From contig CAOKWI010000031.1 in the NCBI GenBank assembly GCA_948473115.1, positions 1 to 46,260 of the forward strand: DNA of 46,260 nt. The letters are read 5' to 3'. The stretch comes from an uncultured Lachnospiraceae bacterium (GTDB lineage: Bacteria; Bacillota; Clostridia; Lachnospirales; Lachnospiraceae). The notes below the pieces were generated by a model that saw only the letters and a program-made list of their open reading frames with translations, did no database searches and had not been told where the DNA came from. A program made the translations under genes and the position numbers. Of the stretch, positions 16,337-25,455 are shown piece by piece; within the stretch, counting starts at the first letter, position 1, and each line of letters begins with the position of its first letter.

Positions 16337-17944
16337 TCAGCATATCCCGCCCAGATAATATACCCTTTTATACCCCATAAATTCCAGGCGGTCTTTTGCC
16401 ATGCTGCTGCGCTTGCCGGTAGCACAGTATACGATCACCGGCCTCTCCTTGTCCGGAAGCACCTCCGATACCTTCAGGTAAATGTCCGCATAGGGAATGC
16501 TGACCGCACCGTCCAGATGCCCCTGCCCATACTCCCGGGGAGACCTCACATCCGCAAGCACCGCTCCCTGTTCCAGCAGCTCCTCCATCTCCCGTTCCGT
16601 GATCTTTACATGCTTTTCCACACCCGCCTTCAGACCCGCATTGCAATCCCTGTACCCACAGGATCCGGTGCTTTCGATCAGGAAAACGGAAACGCCATGG
16701 GCCGGTACGGAGACCTCAATGCTGTGGGAAGGCGCCCAGTCCTCGTGCCTGCAGACCTCCCGGAGGGACAGGATCTCGCCGTCTGCCCCGGCTTCCCTGA
16801 AAGAAGCTCCCAGTTCCATCCTTTCGCCGCTCCGGTTTAAAAAGGCGACCGCTTTCCGGATCCTCCCTTTCTTTTTCCCGGCCAGGGCATCCTGGGAATC
16901 CGGTGCCAGCTCCTTGACCCACATTTCCGCAAGCAGCCTGCCCTCCCCGTCCCGGTATTCCCTGGCCACCACCGCCTGCCGGCATGCAGCATCCTGATTC
17001 AGCGCGATCAGCTCCCTGTTCCTTAATATGGCCAGGGTCTCGTCCGAAAGCTTCGTCAGATCCCCTCCGATCATCAGGGGTGTTGACAGCATACACCACA
17101 TGGCAAAGTGGGTTTTCTCTTCTTCCACAGACATTCCGTTCCCGATCTGCATCATGTCGGAGTCATTTACATGACCCGGCCTGCAGAAACGTGCCAACGG
17201 CTTCATATGGTCGATCTGGTACAGGACGGACTCGAAATCCGGCGCTATGTCCAGACCCGTGCGCCAGGAATCGGCGATCTCCGTCACCCATTCTCCCGGA
17301 AATTCCCATCTGCACACATTGTAGACTATGGGTTTGCCTGTTTCCCTGCGGATCGTCTCAATGATATCCGCAATCTTCGTATACTGCTCCTGCTCGTCCA
17401 GGTCCAGGCGCAGCCCGCCGCACCAGTCCACCTTGATAAAGTCAAAGTCCTCCTCCACGAGGAGCTTCCGGAGATCCGCCTCCTCATGCCCATAGCATCC
17501 GGCATGGAAGCCTCCCTCCTTCTCATTGTCATAATAATATCCGCAGGTGTTGTCCCCCGCATCCGTATAAATCCCCGCTTTCAGCCCCCGTTCATGGGCA
17601 TAATCGGCGATGGTCCTCATTCCGTTCGGAAACCTTTCCCTGTGGAAAAGCAACTCCCCCTCCGGGCTCCTCCCCCCGAAAAAGCCATCGTCGATGTTCA
17701 GATACCGGTATCCCGCCTCCGCAAGCCCGCTGGATACAAGCCTGTCCGCCTGTTCCTTAATGACGGACTCGCTGATATGGGTGCGGAAACAATTCCATGA
17801 CGCCCATCCCATCAGCGGCGTGAGTCTCCTGTTGTCCGTTGTGGTTCCGTCCATTTTAGTCCTGCCCACTGTAGTCCTGTCTGTTGTGGTCCTGCCCATT
17901 CCAGTCCTGTCTGCTGTGATCCTGTCCGCTGTTGCTTTCTCCAT
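16337..17944 (-). CDS. GH27 alpha-galactosidase fused to a C-terminal rhodanese domain
   Basis: The first part (about 40-425) is a GH27 enzyme that releases alpha-galactose. It starts LTPLMGWASWN. The nucleophile is D173 in FIKVDWCGG, and the likely acid/base is D232 in WRTGLDI. LNIDDGFF, GIYTDAG and the C-terminal beta domain are also clear. Residues 446-533 form a rhodanese domain (VLADVRSPREY, active Cys507 in VYCATGKRSS), normally a sulfur-transfer fold and not expected on a glycosidase. The first 40 residues are seven five-residue repeats. There is no signal peptide, so it acts inside the cell. AAAGGAGG five bases ahead fixes the start. It is last in the polysaccharide operon. Confidence 0.9.
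   Translation of the reverse strand: MEKATADRITADRTGMGRTTTDRTTVGRTKMDGTTTDNRRLTPLMGWASWNCFRTHISESVIKEQADRLVSSGLAEAGYRYLNIDDGFFGGRSPEGELLFHRERFPNGMRTIADYAHERGLKAGIYTDAGDNTCGYYYDNEKEGGFHAGCYGHEEADLRKLLVEEDFDFIKVDWCGGLRLDLDEQEQYTKIADIIETIRRETGKPIVYNVCRWEFPGEWVTEIADSWRTGLDIAPDFESVLYQIDHMKPLARFCRPGHVNDSDMMQIGNGMSVEEEKTHFAMWCMLSTPLMIGGDLTKLSDETLAILRNRELIALNQDAACRQAVVAREYRDGEGRLLAEMWVKELAPDSQDALAGKKKGRIRKAVAFLNRSGERMELGASFREAGADGEILSLREVCRHEDWAPSHSIEVSVPAHGVSVFLIESTGSCGYRDCNAGLKAGVEKHVKITEREMEELLEQGAVLADVRSPREYGQGHLDGAVSIPYADIYLKVSEVLPDKERPVIVYCATGKRSSMAKDRLEFMGYKRVYYLGGIC
17828..17932. repeat. 15-bp tandem repeat coding the N-terminus of the GH27 protein
   Basis: Seven in-frame 15-bp units, each reading roughly ACAGMSGRCAGGACY on the coding strand, give the pentapeptide series TADRI-TADRT-GMGRT-TTDRT-TVGRT-KMDGT-TTDNR. 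The block sits between the start codon and the first conserved GH27 residues, so repeat-number changes would lengthen or shorten the N-terminal tail without shifting the frame. Confidence 0.8.
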
Positions 17945-18022
17945 TTTCTCCTCCTTTTGTTACTCTGCCAATCCGGGACTGCCAACTGCCGTTTCCTCTT
18001 TTTTCCGCGGCCACTTGGTTCC

Positions 18023-21000
18023 TTACTCGCGGGAATCAACAAACTGATAGATGCGTACAGGCCCCATCAATCCCGACACCAGATCCTCGCTCTCCCTGTC
18101 AATATTGTCTTCATTCCAGTACCGATTCCAGCCAAGCGCCATACCCTCATCCACCAGTAAATGACGTCTGGACGGTGCGGCAAGATTTGCGATCACAATG
18201 GATATCAGATTTTCTCCCTCTTGAATACATTCCGTGATGTCCGCCTCATAAGGTGCCCATGCGCATACTCCCGCCAGCCTGTGATTGACCCACACCTCAG
18301 CACAGGAATTACTTTGCCCCCATCTTAACACATACCGCGTCTGCACGCTGCCGGAAAGAGCATCCCGTTCGATCCAAAATTGATTCCGGTACAACACTCT
18401 CCCGGAAAACCATGGAAGCCCGGCAGAGGCCCACTCCCCATAGGGCATGGCCACCGGCGCCAGCCTGACACATACCGGCATCGTCAGGCCTTCCTGGGGA
18501 GTTCTTGCACAGACGGTCAGATCCAACACCCTGACTCTGTCCACAGGCGGAAAGGTCAGATACGGCTCTTCCCCGAAAACAGCTTCCCTGCCATCGATCC
18601 TGCACCGATATGTCCCCCTCACCCGGGGCGTATATACTCTGTCAGTCCCTACTGGCAGTGTAATCTGATAATTCAACTCCAACGGCCATTCAATATTCTC
18701 TCCAAACCAGGCCAATTCTCCCCATGGATGAAGGGGAGGCCTGCCGCGTTCCCATGCATACAGCCAGCTTCCATTTTCTGCCGGACGCATATGCCAGGAC
18801 GGGTGATGGAAAGATGCCTCCGGGTGATACGCAATATCTGCCCACTTTTCCGTGTACACATTGCTTACCACCCAATTACAATCACTCCGGATCGTTTCCT
18901 GCCTCCCCGGAACATCCGTCCCGGATGTTCCCATCCACAGCTTCGCCTCAAACAGCAAAGAGATCATCCTGTCCGACGGAAGGGTATCAACAGCGGCAAA
19001 ATTACTGTCCTGATACGGATTCGGATTATGCACCTGTACCGCTATCAGATTTTCTCCCCTGCGGAAACAGCCTTCTGCCTCGATAATCACCGGTTCCATC
19101 CCATCCGCCTCCCGGATCTTACGCCCGTTGATATAGAGCACAAAATGCTGTACTGCCGCCACACATATTTGAGCCAGGCTGACCTCTTCCTCCAGATATA
19201 TTTCTCTCCTGAAATAAAGGTCTGTCTCACCCGTATCGTCCTGCCAATGAGGTCTTCTGGTGATCCATGACGCATTCCAAAGGCTCAGATGCCTGCCGCA
19301 GTATCCTGCCTCTCCCGCCGTATTGCATATCCGTATCTGCTCCGCATCTTCCTGAATCGGCGATGTAAATAATGCATAAGGGATCTCCATTTCAGTCCTG
19401 TCCGCCAGATCGTCCCAGCGCCGGTCATACTCTTCAGACAGCGGAAGGAACAGCCATTTCCCAGTAATGATCCGGTATCCGCCGTACGACAGTACATCCC
19501 GCTTTCCACGGAACAGGGACGCCGGTTCTCTGGCAAACCCGGATTGCTCAGGAGACGGCATTGCTTTTTCCTCCCAGGGCTGTACCAGAAGATAGCAGGC
19601 CTCATCCTCCGCAAGGAACAAATTCACGACCGTCCCCTCCTCCGTTCTACAGAAAGGAACCGGGGAAACTTCTCCTGTTTCGGGATTCATACGGCTCGTT
19701 TCGCCTTCTGCCGACAGACGTACCTTAATCTGCTTTTTCAGGTCGCTGCTGTTTGTGATGAAATAAAAGTCTTCCCTGGATGTCCTCCTGTGGTTGACAT
19801 AAACTTCCGCGGCATCCCCCTCTATGATTTCTATGTCCCTGCCAATCCATCCGCTGATCACTTCCGGCAGCCGGTCAGTCGCAGCAGCGGAGTAGAAAAC
19901 AACCTTTCCGCCCACAGCAGTAAACCGCTCCAAAAAGCGTTCCAATTCCCCGATAAATTCTCCCTCTTCCGGAAATAGAAGCACTTCCACAGAACGACCT
20001 CCTGTCAACAGGCATCCGTCCTTTATCTCCCCCTGTACGATCGTATCCTCATCCAGCATATCCACATCCATCTGGTTCTCTATCAGCGTGTATAACGCAT
20101 GGTGAAAATCCCGGCTGATCCGTTTCCCGACCGGATCCGGGCTTCCCCCCACCGAGTGTCTCTGCATTTCACGAATGGGATAATAGATGCCAATGCGCAC
20201 TACCGGCTGCCCTATTGTATTCATATAGCAGATTCTGCGGGCCTCATCCGCAAATTTCCTGAAGTATTTCCAATAGGGATTCTGATAAAAAAAGCTGGCA
20301 GGCCAGTCCGCCTGAGAACCCTGACGGTCACACCCATAGTACATTCCGTGCAGAATGAACATATTGATTCCCATGGCTCCCAGGGTATGGAGCCCTCTTC
20401 GGTATTCCTGCAGGCTGCATCCCCAGCCGGCCCCTCCCATGGCTTCCGACATGGCACGTGGTTTCCCGTAAGCCCTCGCCACCGATACCGCATACTTGGG
20501 TTCATGAAAGGATATCTTCCTTGGAAGGCGGTATCGGTAATCATGACAGTCTGCCCCCGGTATCTGGAGATGCCTCATGGTCCTGAAAAAATTCCCCTGT
20601 CGTTTCGGATGCCAGGCAAGTTCTTCTTCCGTATGTCCCGTAAGCATCAGGCCATGCTCTTCACACCAGCTTCCGATCTGACTGAAAAAAGCCGTTTCAT
20701 ACAGGTATGCAGCTGCCTCATAATAGTCTTCCCTGACCTTCGCAGCCTGCTTTGTACCTTCCATCACCATCCACGGCAATTCTTCCAGAAGATCATAACC
20801 ATGCCTCGCCGCAAATACTTTCTCGAACCCGGGCGTCCACACAAAGGTTCCTCTGGTCATATAGATTTCATCAAAGAAAACCCCCGGTATCACGCTGCCA
20901 AAGTCGCTGCCGAAGCGGTTTGCATACTGTTCATGGGTAAGGTTTATAAATTCCCGGATGGTCTCCGGATTCAGGTAATCCGCCATCAACCTGTCCGTTT

Positions 21001-21571
21001 TCAGATAAAAGTACACCAGCCGGGCCAAATCCCCCGCTTCACTGCCAAAGCAGGTATCAGGCACATCAGAGAGCTTCTGGTAACGGCGGAAGCATATATC
21101 ACTTTTTTGGCCCTTCACAAGATAGAACCCCAGCGGTTCCCCCTCCGCTCCAGCCAGCACTCTTTCCGCATTATCCCTTGTGTCCGTCCCCAGCCACAAA
21201 TACTCCAGCTGCAGAGCCATATTGCAGGCACCTTTTTCCAGGACTCTGGAGGGCTTCTGGTAACTGTATTCAAAAGTGCTCCCCGCCGTGCCGCTGGGCC
21301 ATGCATACTCATCATAAATCCATGGATGAAAACCGGTCTTTCTTCCTTCTTCCACACATACGGATACCGCTTCCCACCACTTTTCTTCCAGGTACGGCGT
21401 GATAAGATAAGCCCTGGCATGCATAAAAGCGCCATAAGTGCCCTGTTCCATCATCATATGCATCTGCTGTTTTAATTTCTCCGGATCCAATGTGCCATTC
21501 CAGAACCAGAATGGAACCAGGCCATACTCCCCGGGCGGATTTAAAAAATTTTCCATCAGATTATTTCCCAT
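18023..21571 (-). CDS. GH106-like glycoside hydrolase (putative alpha-L-rhamnosidase)
   Basis: A very large protein (1182 aa) with no signal peptide, thus cytoplasmic. The N-terminal catalytic part has the signature of the GH106-type barrel: PFWFWNGTLDPEKLKQQM, then GAFMHARAYLITPY and PWIYDEYAWPSGTAG. Later segments (YFRREIYLEEEVSLAQI; WVNHRLAGVCAWAPYEADIT) are jelly-roll carbohydrate-binding-like beta domains. GH106 enzymes remove alpha-L-rhamnose from rhamnogalacturonan. The exact substrate here is not proven. AAGGAG lies six bases before the ATG. The gene follows the binding-protein gene and precedes the GH27 gene, so imported oligosaccharides are probably trimmed inside the cell. Confidence 0.8.
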   Translation of the reverse strand: MGNNLMENFLNPPGEYGLVPFWFWNGTLDPEKLKQQMHMMMEQGTYGAFMHARAYLITPYLEEKWWEAVSVCVEEGRKTGFHPWIYDEYAWPSGTAGSTFEYSYQKPSRVLEKGACNMALQLEYLWLGTDTRDNAERVLAGAEGEPLGFYLVKGQKSDICFRRYQKLSDVPDTCFGSEAGDLARLVYFYLKTDRLMADYLNPETIREFINLTHEQYANRFGSDFGSVIPGVFFDEIYMTRGTFVWTPGFEKVFAARHGYDLLEELPWMVMEGTKQAAKVREDYYEAAAYLYETAFFSQIGSWCEEHGLMLTGHTEEELAWHPKRQGNFFRTMRHLQIPGADCHDYRYRLPRKISFHEPKYAVSVARAYGKPRAMSEAMGGAGWGCSLQEYRRGLHTLGAMGINMFILHGMYYGCDRQGSQADWPASFFYQNPYWKYFRKFADEARRICYMNTIGQPVVRIGIYYPIREMQRHSVGGSPDPVGKRISRDFHHALYTLIENQMDVDMLDEDTIVQGEIKDGCLLTGGRSVEVLLFPEEGEFIGELERFLERFTAVGGKVVFYSAAATDRLPEVISGWIGRDIEIIEGDAAEVYVNHRRTSREDFYFITNSSDLKKQIKVRLSAEGETSRMNPETGEVSPVPFCRTEEGTVVNLFLAEDEACYLLVQPWEEKAMPSPEQSGFAREPASLFRGKRDVLSYGGYRIITGKWLFLPLSEEYDRRWDDLADRTEMEIPYALFTSPIQEDAEQIRICNTAGEAGYCGRHLSLWNASWITRRPHWQDDTGETDLYFRREIYLEEEVSLAQICVAAVQHFVLYINGRKIREADGMEPVIIEAEGCFRRGENLIAVQVHNPNPYQDSNFAAVDTLPSDRMISLLFEAKLWMGTSGTDVPGRQETIRSDCNWVVSNVYTEKWADIAYHPEASFHHPSWHMRPAENGSWLYAWERGRPPLHPWGELAWFGENIEWPLELNYQITLPVGTDRVYTPRVRGTYRCRIDGREAVFGEEPYLTFPPVDRVRVLDLTVCARTPQEGLTMPVCVRLAPVAMPYGEWASAGLPWFSGRVLYRNQFWIERDALSGSVQTRYVLRWGQSNSCAEVWVNHRLAGVCAWAPYEADITECIQEGENLISIVIANLAAPSRRHLLVDEGMALGWNRYWNEDNIDRESEDLVSGLMGPVRIYQFVDSRE

Positions 21572-21590
21572 AGAGTCTCCTTACACACCC

Positions 21591-21624
21591 CAGAGCGGCC
21601 GGAACCCCTGTTCCGGCCGCTCTG
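21591..21624. terminator. Strong hairpin between binding-protein gene and GH106 gene
   Basis: A perfect 14-bp stem (CAGAGCGGCCGGAA / TTCCGGCCGCTCTG) with a CCCCTG loop lies between the SBP stop (21636) and the GH106 ribosome site. No U-run follows, so full termination is unlikely. Such hairpins after a binding-protein gene often stabilise its mRNA and raise its level over the downstream genes. Confidence 0.65.
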
Positions 21625-21635
21625 CGCTTCCGCTG

Positions 21636-23285
21636 TCACTTCAGTCCATAGAAAGTATACAGCTTTTCGATATAATCCTGCAAGCCCATTCTGTCGAGTT
21701 CATCCAGGTATGCCTGCCACTGTGCGTCATCATTGATATCGGACCTGCCCATGACAAACTCCGTATCCATCTTTTTAATATAATCGTTGATCATTGCAGA
21801 ATAATCGTTTACCGCCTGCACCACATCCATATCCTCACACCATACGATATCCGGGATATGATGATTTACGTAATAAGGTTCATACACCTCGGCGGCATGG
21901 AGCAGCACATAGGTATTATCCGATTCAATGACCGAGTCGTCCTTCAGCGCCGCATAACGCATCTCCACCGTGTCATAACGGGGGAAGGCGCTGGAATTCC
22001 ACAGATAATCCGGGATCAGCTTATCCACAGTCTGCTTGACAGACTGCGCGTCACCGTTATAGCTTTCGCCTTCCACGATCTCATAGGTTTCGCCTTCCAC
22101 GCCCCACATGCCCAGATAGGAGCCTTCTTCCCCCACCAGGTAGTCCAGTACCTTAAATGCCACATCCGGATTCTCACACTGGGTCGTGATGGCGCCGTTG
22201 AGGACGAAGCTGCCGCCAAACCTGGCTGCGGACTGCTGATAATCGCCCTTCAGCGGAGCCAGGGGCTCATAGGTGAACCAGCTCATGACAGAGGAATTGA
22301 TCTCTGCGCCATTATACCATGCAGGGAATACCCCCACCACCGCCTCCGCTCCGTCCTTGTTCAGGATCGGACGGAAGGTATCTCCGTCCTGTACATAAGT
22401 GGCCTCATCGATCAGCCCCTCCTTATAGAGATCCGCGATATAAGCCAGACCCTTGCGCCACTGGTCTGTCACTGCCGAGAAATGGATCTCATTGGAGTCC
22501 GTAATGTAATAATACTTGTCCGTGTAAAGCTCAAAAGGATTCATCAGGAAACAGATCGGATCCGTCTGCCGCCCGTTGTAATATCCCATCAGAGGGATCT
22601 CATCCGAAGGATCCCCATTGCCGTTGGCATCCTTTTCCTTGATATCCATCAGATACTGCTTAAACTCCTCCGGCGTTTTGGGAGGTTCCTTCCAGCCCAG
22701 AGTCTCCAGCCAGTCCTCGCGATACCACATCTTATACTCTGATGCCTTATGTACCCCTGTGTCGTTATAGAAGAAAGTATAGATATGTCCGTCGGCACTC
22801 CTGACCATATCCTCCCAGCCCGCGTTTTCATCCAGGGCCTTTTTGTAATTGGTTCCCTCCACAATATAATCATCCAACGGAATCAGCACACCGTTCTGGG
22901 AGGCGGATGTCACCTGATTGGTGGAAAACCACAGGCTCAGGTAGATGTCCGGATATTTCCCGCTGGTGGTGGACAGGTTGAACTGGGTGTTGGCGTCATT
23001 GGCAGTGGAGAAATTCTCGAACTGCAGATCCACGTTCAGCTTCTCCTCCAAAGTTTTCGTCATAAGGCAGTTGTCATAGTCCAGTCCGTCATAATCCTGA
23101 ATCCAGATGGTGATGGGCACTCTGTCACCGCCGGCTCCTCCCTGGGAATCCCCGCCTCCGGTGCTTTGAGCCTGGGCGCCTGCGGAAGCAGACCCCTGCG
23201 CGTTTCCGCCGTCTCCCCCGCATCCCGCAAGCAGCATGGCTGCCGCCGTTGCCAGGGCCATACATGATACCATTTTCTTCTTCAT
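21636..23285 (-). CDS. Extracellular sugar-binding lipoprotein (LplA-type)
   Basis: The 549-aa binding component of a carbohydrate ABC importer. The signal peptide ends in lipobox LLAGCGG, followed by a Gly/Ser/Gln-rich linker, then a large family-1 binding fold of the LplA type (ITIWIQDYDGLDYDN, SGKYPDIYLSLWFS, DANGNGDPSDEIPLMGYY). TTGGAGG precedes the ATG at 23285. The longer frame from 23330 starts within a promoter. It has its own predicted promoter and operator, and lies downstream of the LplB and LplC permease genes. The ATPase is not encoded here, and these systems commonly share an MsmX-like ATPase. Confidence 0.9.
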   Translation of the reverse strand: MKKKMVSCMALATAAAMLLAGCGGDGGNAQGSASAGAQAQSTGGGDSQGGAGGDRVPITIWIQDYDGLDYDNCLMTKTLEEKLNVDLQFENFSTANDANTQFNLSTTSGKYPDIYLSLWFSTNQVTSASQNGVLIPLDDYIVEGTNYKKALDENAGWEDMVRSADGHIYTFFYNDTGVHKASEYKMWYREDWLETLGWKEPPKTPEEFKQYLMDIKEKDANGNGDPSDEIPLMGYYNGRQTDPICFLMNPFELYTDKYYYITDSNEIHFSAVTDQWRKGLAYIADLYKEGLIDEATYVQDGDTFRPILNKDGAEAVVGVFPAWYNGAEINSSVMSWFTYEPLAPLKGDYQQSAARFGGSFVLNGAITTQCENPDVAFKVLDYLVGEEGSYLGMWGVEGETYEIVEGESYNGDAQSVKQTVDKLIPDYLWNSSAFPRYDTVEMRYAALKDDSVIESDNTYVLLHAAEVYEPYYVNHHIPDIVWCEDMDVVQAVNDYSAMINDYIKKMDTEFVMGRSDINDDAQWQAYLDELDRMGLQDYIEKLYTFYGLK

Positions 23286-23301
23286 AAACAGCCTCCAATC
23301 T

Positions 23302-23349
23302 CTTATACTTTTTATTATACTCACGGTCAATGAAATTTACCGTGAGTAT
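23302..23349 (-). promoter_or_regulatory. Promoter with palindromic operator ahead of the sugar-binding protein gene
   Basis: On the minus strand, TTGACC (-35, 23325-23330), 17 bp, and TATAAG (-10, 23302-23307). The -35 box lies inside a perfect 11-bp inverted repeat, ATACTCACGGT (23317-23327) and ACCGTGAGTAT (23339-23349). The arrangement fits a repressor operator, or a leader hairpin on read-through RNA from lplC. Confidence 0.65.
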
Positions 23350-23459
23350 TGTGCCAGCCAGAAATACCTGTTTCCCATGGCTGATCCCCAACTCATCCGA
23401 TCCGCATACTACAGGCGGCCCAATCCCTCACCGTAGCTCATATAACTGCCATGCCCGTT

Positions 23460-24353
23460 CTATCCCTTGACCGCGCCGATCATAACGCCCTTGACAAAGA
23501 ACTTCTGTACAAAGGGGTAGATAGCCATGACAGGAACGGAAGCCACCACAATAACCGCATACTTCATGACGTTGCGCCGTTCCTCCAGGGCAAGCAGAGT
23601 GTTGACATCCAGCTGATCCATATTGGAGGATTCCAGCACCAGGATCTCACGCAGCACCAGCGCCAGGGGATACAGATCCCTCCTGCTGGACACATAGATC
23701 ATTGCGTCAAAGTAGGAATTCCACAGTCCCACCGCGTAAAACAGTCCGATAACGGCCAGGATGGGCTTGGACAGCGGAATGATCATGGACAGCAGATAAC
23801 GGACATTTCCACAGCCGTCAATCTGTGCCGACTCCCAGATATCGCCAGGGATGGACGTCATGAGATAGGTCCTGGTGACGATCATATTATATACGCTCAG
23901 CGCTCCCGGAAGGATCAGCGCCATACGGGTATTCAGCAGCCCCAGATTCTTGATGTTCAGATAAGACGGAATCATTCCTCCCGCGAAGTACATGGTTATC
24001 ATACAAAGGATCATGATGAAATTTCTGGGCCGGAAATCCTGTCTGGACAGGGGATACGCACAGAGCATGGTCATCGCCAGGGAAATCAGCGTCCCCAGCA
24101 CCATGTTGATCAGCGAGTTCAGATATCCTGTCCAGATATCCTTGAACTGAAACACCGCCTGATATCCCGCCATGGAAAAATTCTTTGGGATCAGATACGG
24201 CGTCATGGATGCCGCGCCTGCGGAAAAGGAAGCCATGACCACGTACAGAAGCGGGTAGGCCACCAGCACCAGCAGCAGGATCAGTATTGCGTAATCCAGA
24301 ATAATGAACACCTTATCCGACAGGCATCTCCTTTTAAACGATCTGTTATTCAT
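23460..24353 (-). CDS. lplC: Carbohydrate ABC transporter permease, LplC-type
   Basis: An inner-membrane permease of 297 aa with six predicted helices. The ATPase-coupling EAA loop is seen as ESAQIDGCGNVRYLLSMIIPLSKP. AAAGGAG lies 7 nt before the ATG at 24353. The longer frame to 24617 overlaps lplB in another frame and is not real. It pairs with LplB (29 bp upstream) to form the channel for the binding lipoprotein encoded next. Substrate is inferred from the surrounding hydrolases to be a pectin- or arabinogalactan-derived oligosaccharide. Confidence 0.9.
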   Translation of the reverse strand: MNNRSFKRRCLSDKVFIILDYAILILLLVLVAYPLLYVVMASFSAGAASMTPYLIPKNFSMAGYQAVFQFKDIWTGYLNSLINMVLGTLISLAMTMLCAYPLSRQDFRPRNFIMILCMITMYFAGGMIPSYLNIKNLGLLNTRMALILPGALSVYNMIVTRTYLMTSIPGDIWESAQIDGCGNVRYLLSMIIPLSKPILAVIGLFYAVGLWNSYFDAMIYVSSRRDLYPLALVLREILVLESSNMDQLDVNTLLALEERRNVMKYAVIVVASVPVMAIYPFVQKFFVKGVMIGAVKG

Positions 24354-24382
24354 ATTGAAACTCCTTTCCATAGCCGGACCGC

Positions 24383-25327
24383 TCAGAAGAGGGATGTGTC
24401 GCCCAGCTTTTTCGTGATCTGGTTTACCGCGATCAGCAGGATCACATTGACCACAGACACAAACAGGCCGATTGCCGTAGAGTAAGAATACTGCGGCAGG
24501 GAGGACGCAATACCCTGTTTGTACACATAGGTGCTTATGATTTCCGACTGCGACAGGTTCAGGCTGTTCTGCATCAGGTAGATTTTCTCGTATCCCACAG
24601 AGAGGATCGACCCGCACTGCATGATCAGCATAATGACGATCGTCGGACGGATCGTGGGAACATCCACATACCAGATCCTCTTAAAGATATTTGCGCCGTC
24701 AATGATAGCCGCCTCATGGAGTTCCGAGGACACACCCGACAGCGCCGCTATGTATATGATGGAGCTGTAGCCGATGGACTGCCATACCCCCGTCCACACG
24801 TAAATGTGCCGGAAGTATTCCGGGTAAGCCAGAAAGTTCGTGGCAGTACCGCCCAGGGCCGAGATCAGCATATTGACCGCTCCGCTTCTGGCATCCAGGA
24901 ACTGAATGATGATACCTACCATGACCACGGTGGAAATAAAGTGGGGCGCATAACTGACCATCTGCACTACCTTCTTGAATTTTTCCCTGGACACATAGTT
25001 CAGAAGGACCGCCAGTATGATCGGCAGTGGGAACGTAGCCAGCTGGTACAGGCTGATGGAAATGGTGTTCCACAGAATCGTCTTAAACTGATAGTTGGAA
25101 ATAAATTTCTCGAAATGCTTCAGCCCCACCCATTCGCTTCCCGAGATTCCCTGGATCGGGACATAATCCCTGAACGCGATCTGGACCCCGTACATGGGTA
25201 TGTATTTGAAGATGATCAGATAGGCAACCGGAATCGCTACCATCAGATACAAAGACCAGTTTTTCTTCAGGTCTTTGGCAAGCGACGGACGCGCCTGCTT
25301 TGTTTTCCGTACAGAATTGTTTTTCAT
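24383..25327 (-). CDS. lplB: Carbohydrate ABC transporter permease, LplB-type
   Basis: The 314-aa partner permease. It has six membrane helices and the LplB-family segments FKYIPMYGVQIAFRDY, GLKHFEKFI, and the EAA loop HEAAIIDGANIFKRIWYVDVP. It is the first gene of the transporter unit, 128 bp downstream of the AraC-type regulator gene. A TATAAT box at 25377-25382 and the shared upstream motif at 25427-25439 indicate its own regulated promoter. The ribosome site GGAGGAG is somewhat far from the ATG (11 nt), but a second purine stretch is closer. Confidence 0.9.
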   Translation of the reverse strand: MKNNSVRKTKQARPSLAKDLKKNWSLYLMVAIPVAYLIIFKYIPMYGVQIAFRDYVPIQGISGSEWVGLKHFEKFISNYQFKTILWNTISISLYQLATFPLPIILAVLLNYVSREKFKKVVQMVSYAPHFISTVVMVGIIIQFLDARSGAVNMLISALGGTATNFLAYPEYFRHIYVWTGVWQSIGYSSIIYIAALSGVSSELHEAAIIDGANIFKRIWYVDVPTIRPTIVIMLIMQCGSILSVGYEKIYLMQNSLNLSQSEIISTYVYKQGIASSLPQYSYSTAIGLFVSVVNVILLIAVNQITKKLGDTSLF

Positions 25328-25376
25328 GATGTTCTTCTCTCCTCCCCGGCCGTAAGATATTTCTCTAACCGTTTAC

Positions 25377-25439
25377 ATTATAAATCAGGGAGAGTGACGA
25401 ATAACATGAATATGTTTCGCTGTTTTGGTACTATTTTCG
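25377..25439 (-). promoter_or_regulatory. lplB promoter with shared regulator motif
   Basis: TATAAT -10 at 25377-25382 with a poor -35. The motif CGAAAATAGTACCAAAA begins at 25439, 57 bp upstream of the -10. A near copy stands 56 bp upstream of the -10 ahead of the SBP-kinase operon. A weak -35 plus an upstream motif is typical of an activated promoter. The AraC-type regulator encoded next door is the natural candidate. Confidence 0.6.
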
Positions 25440-25455
25440 CCGCGGTAGAATATTT

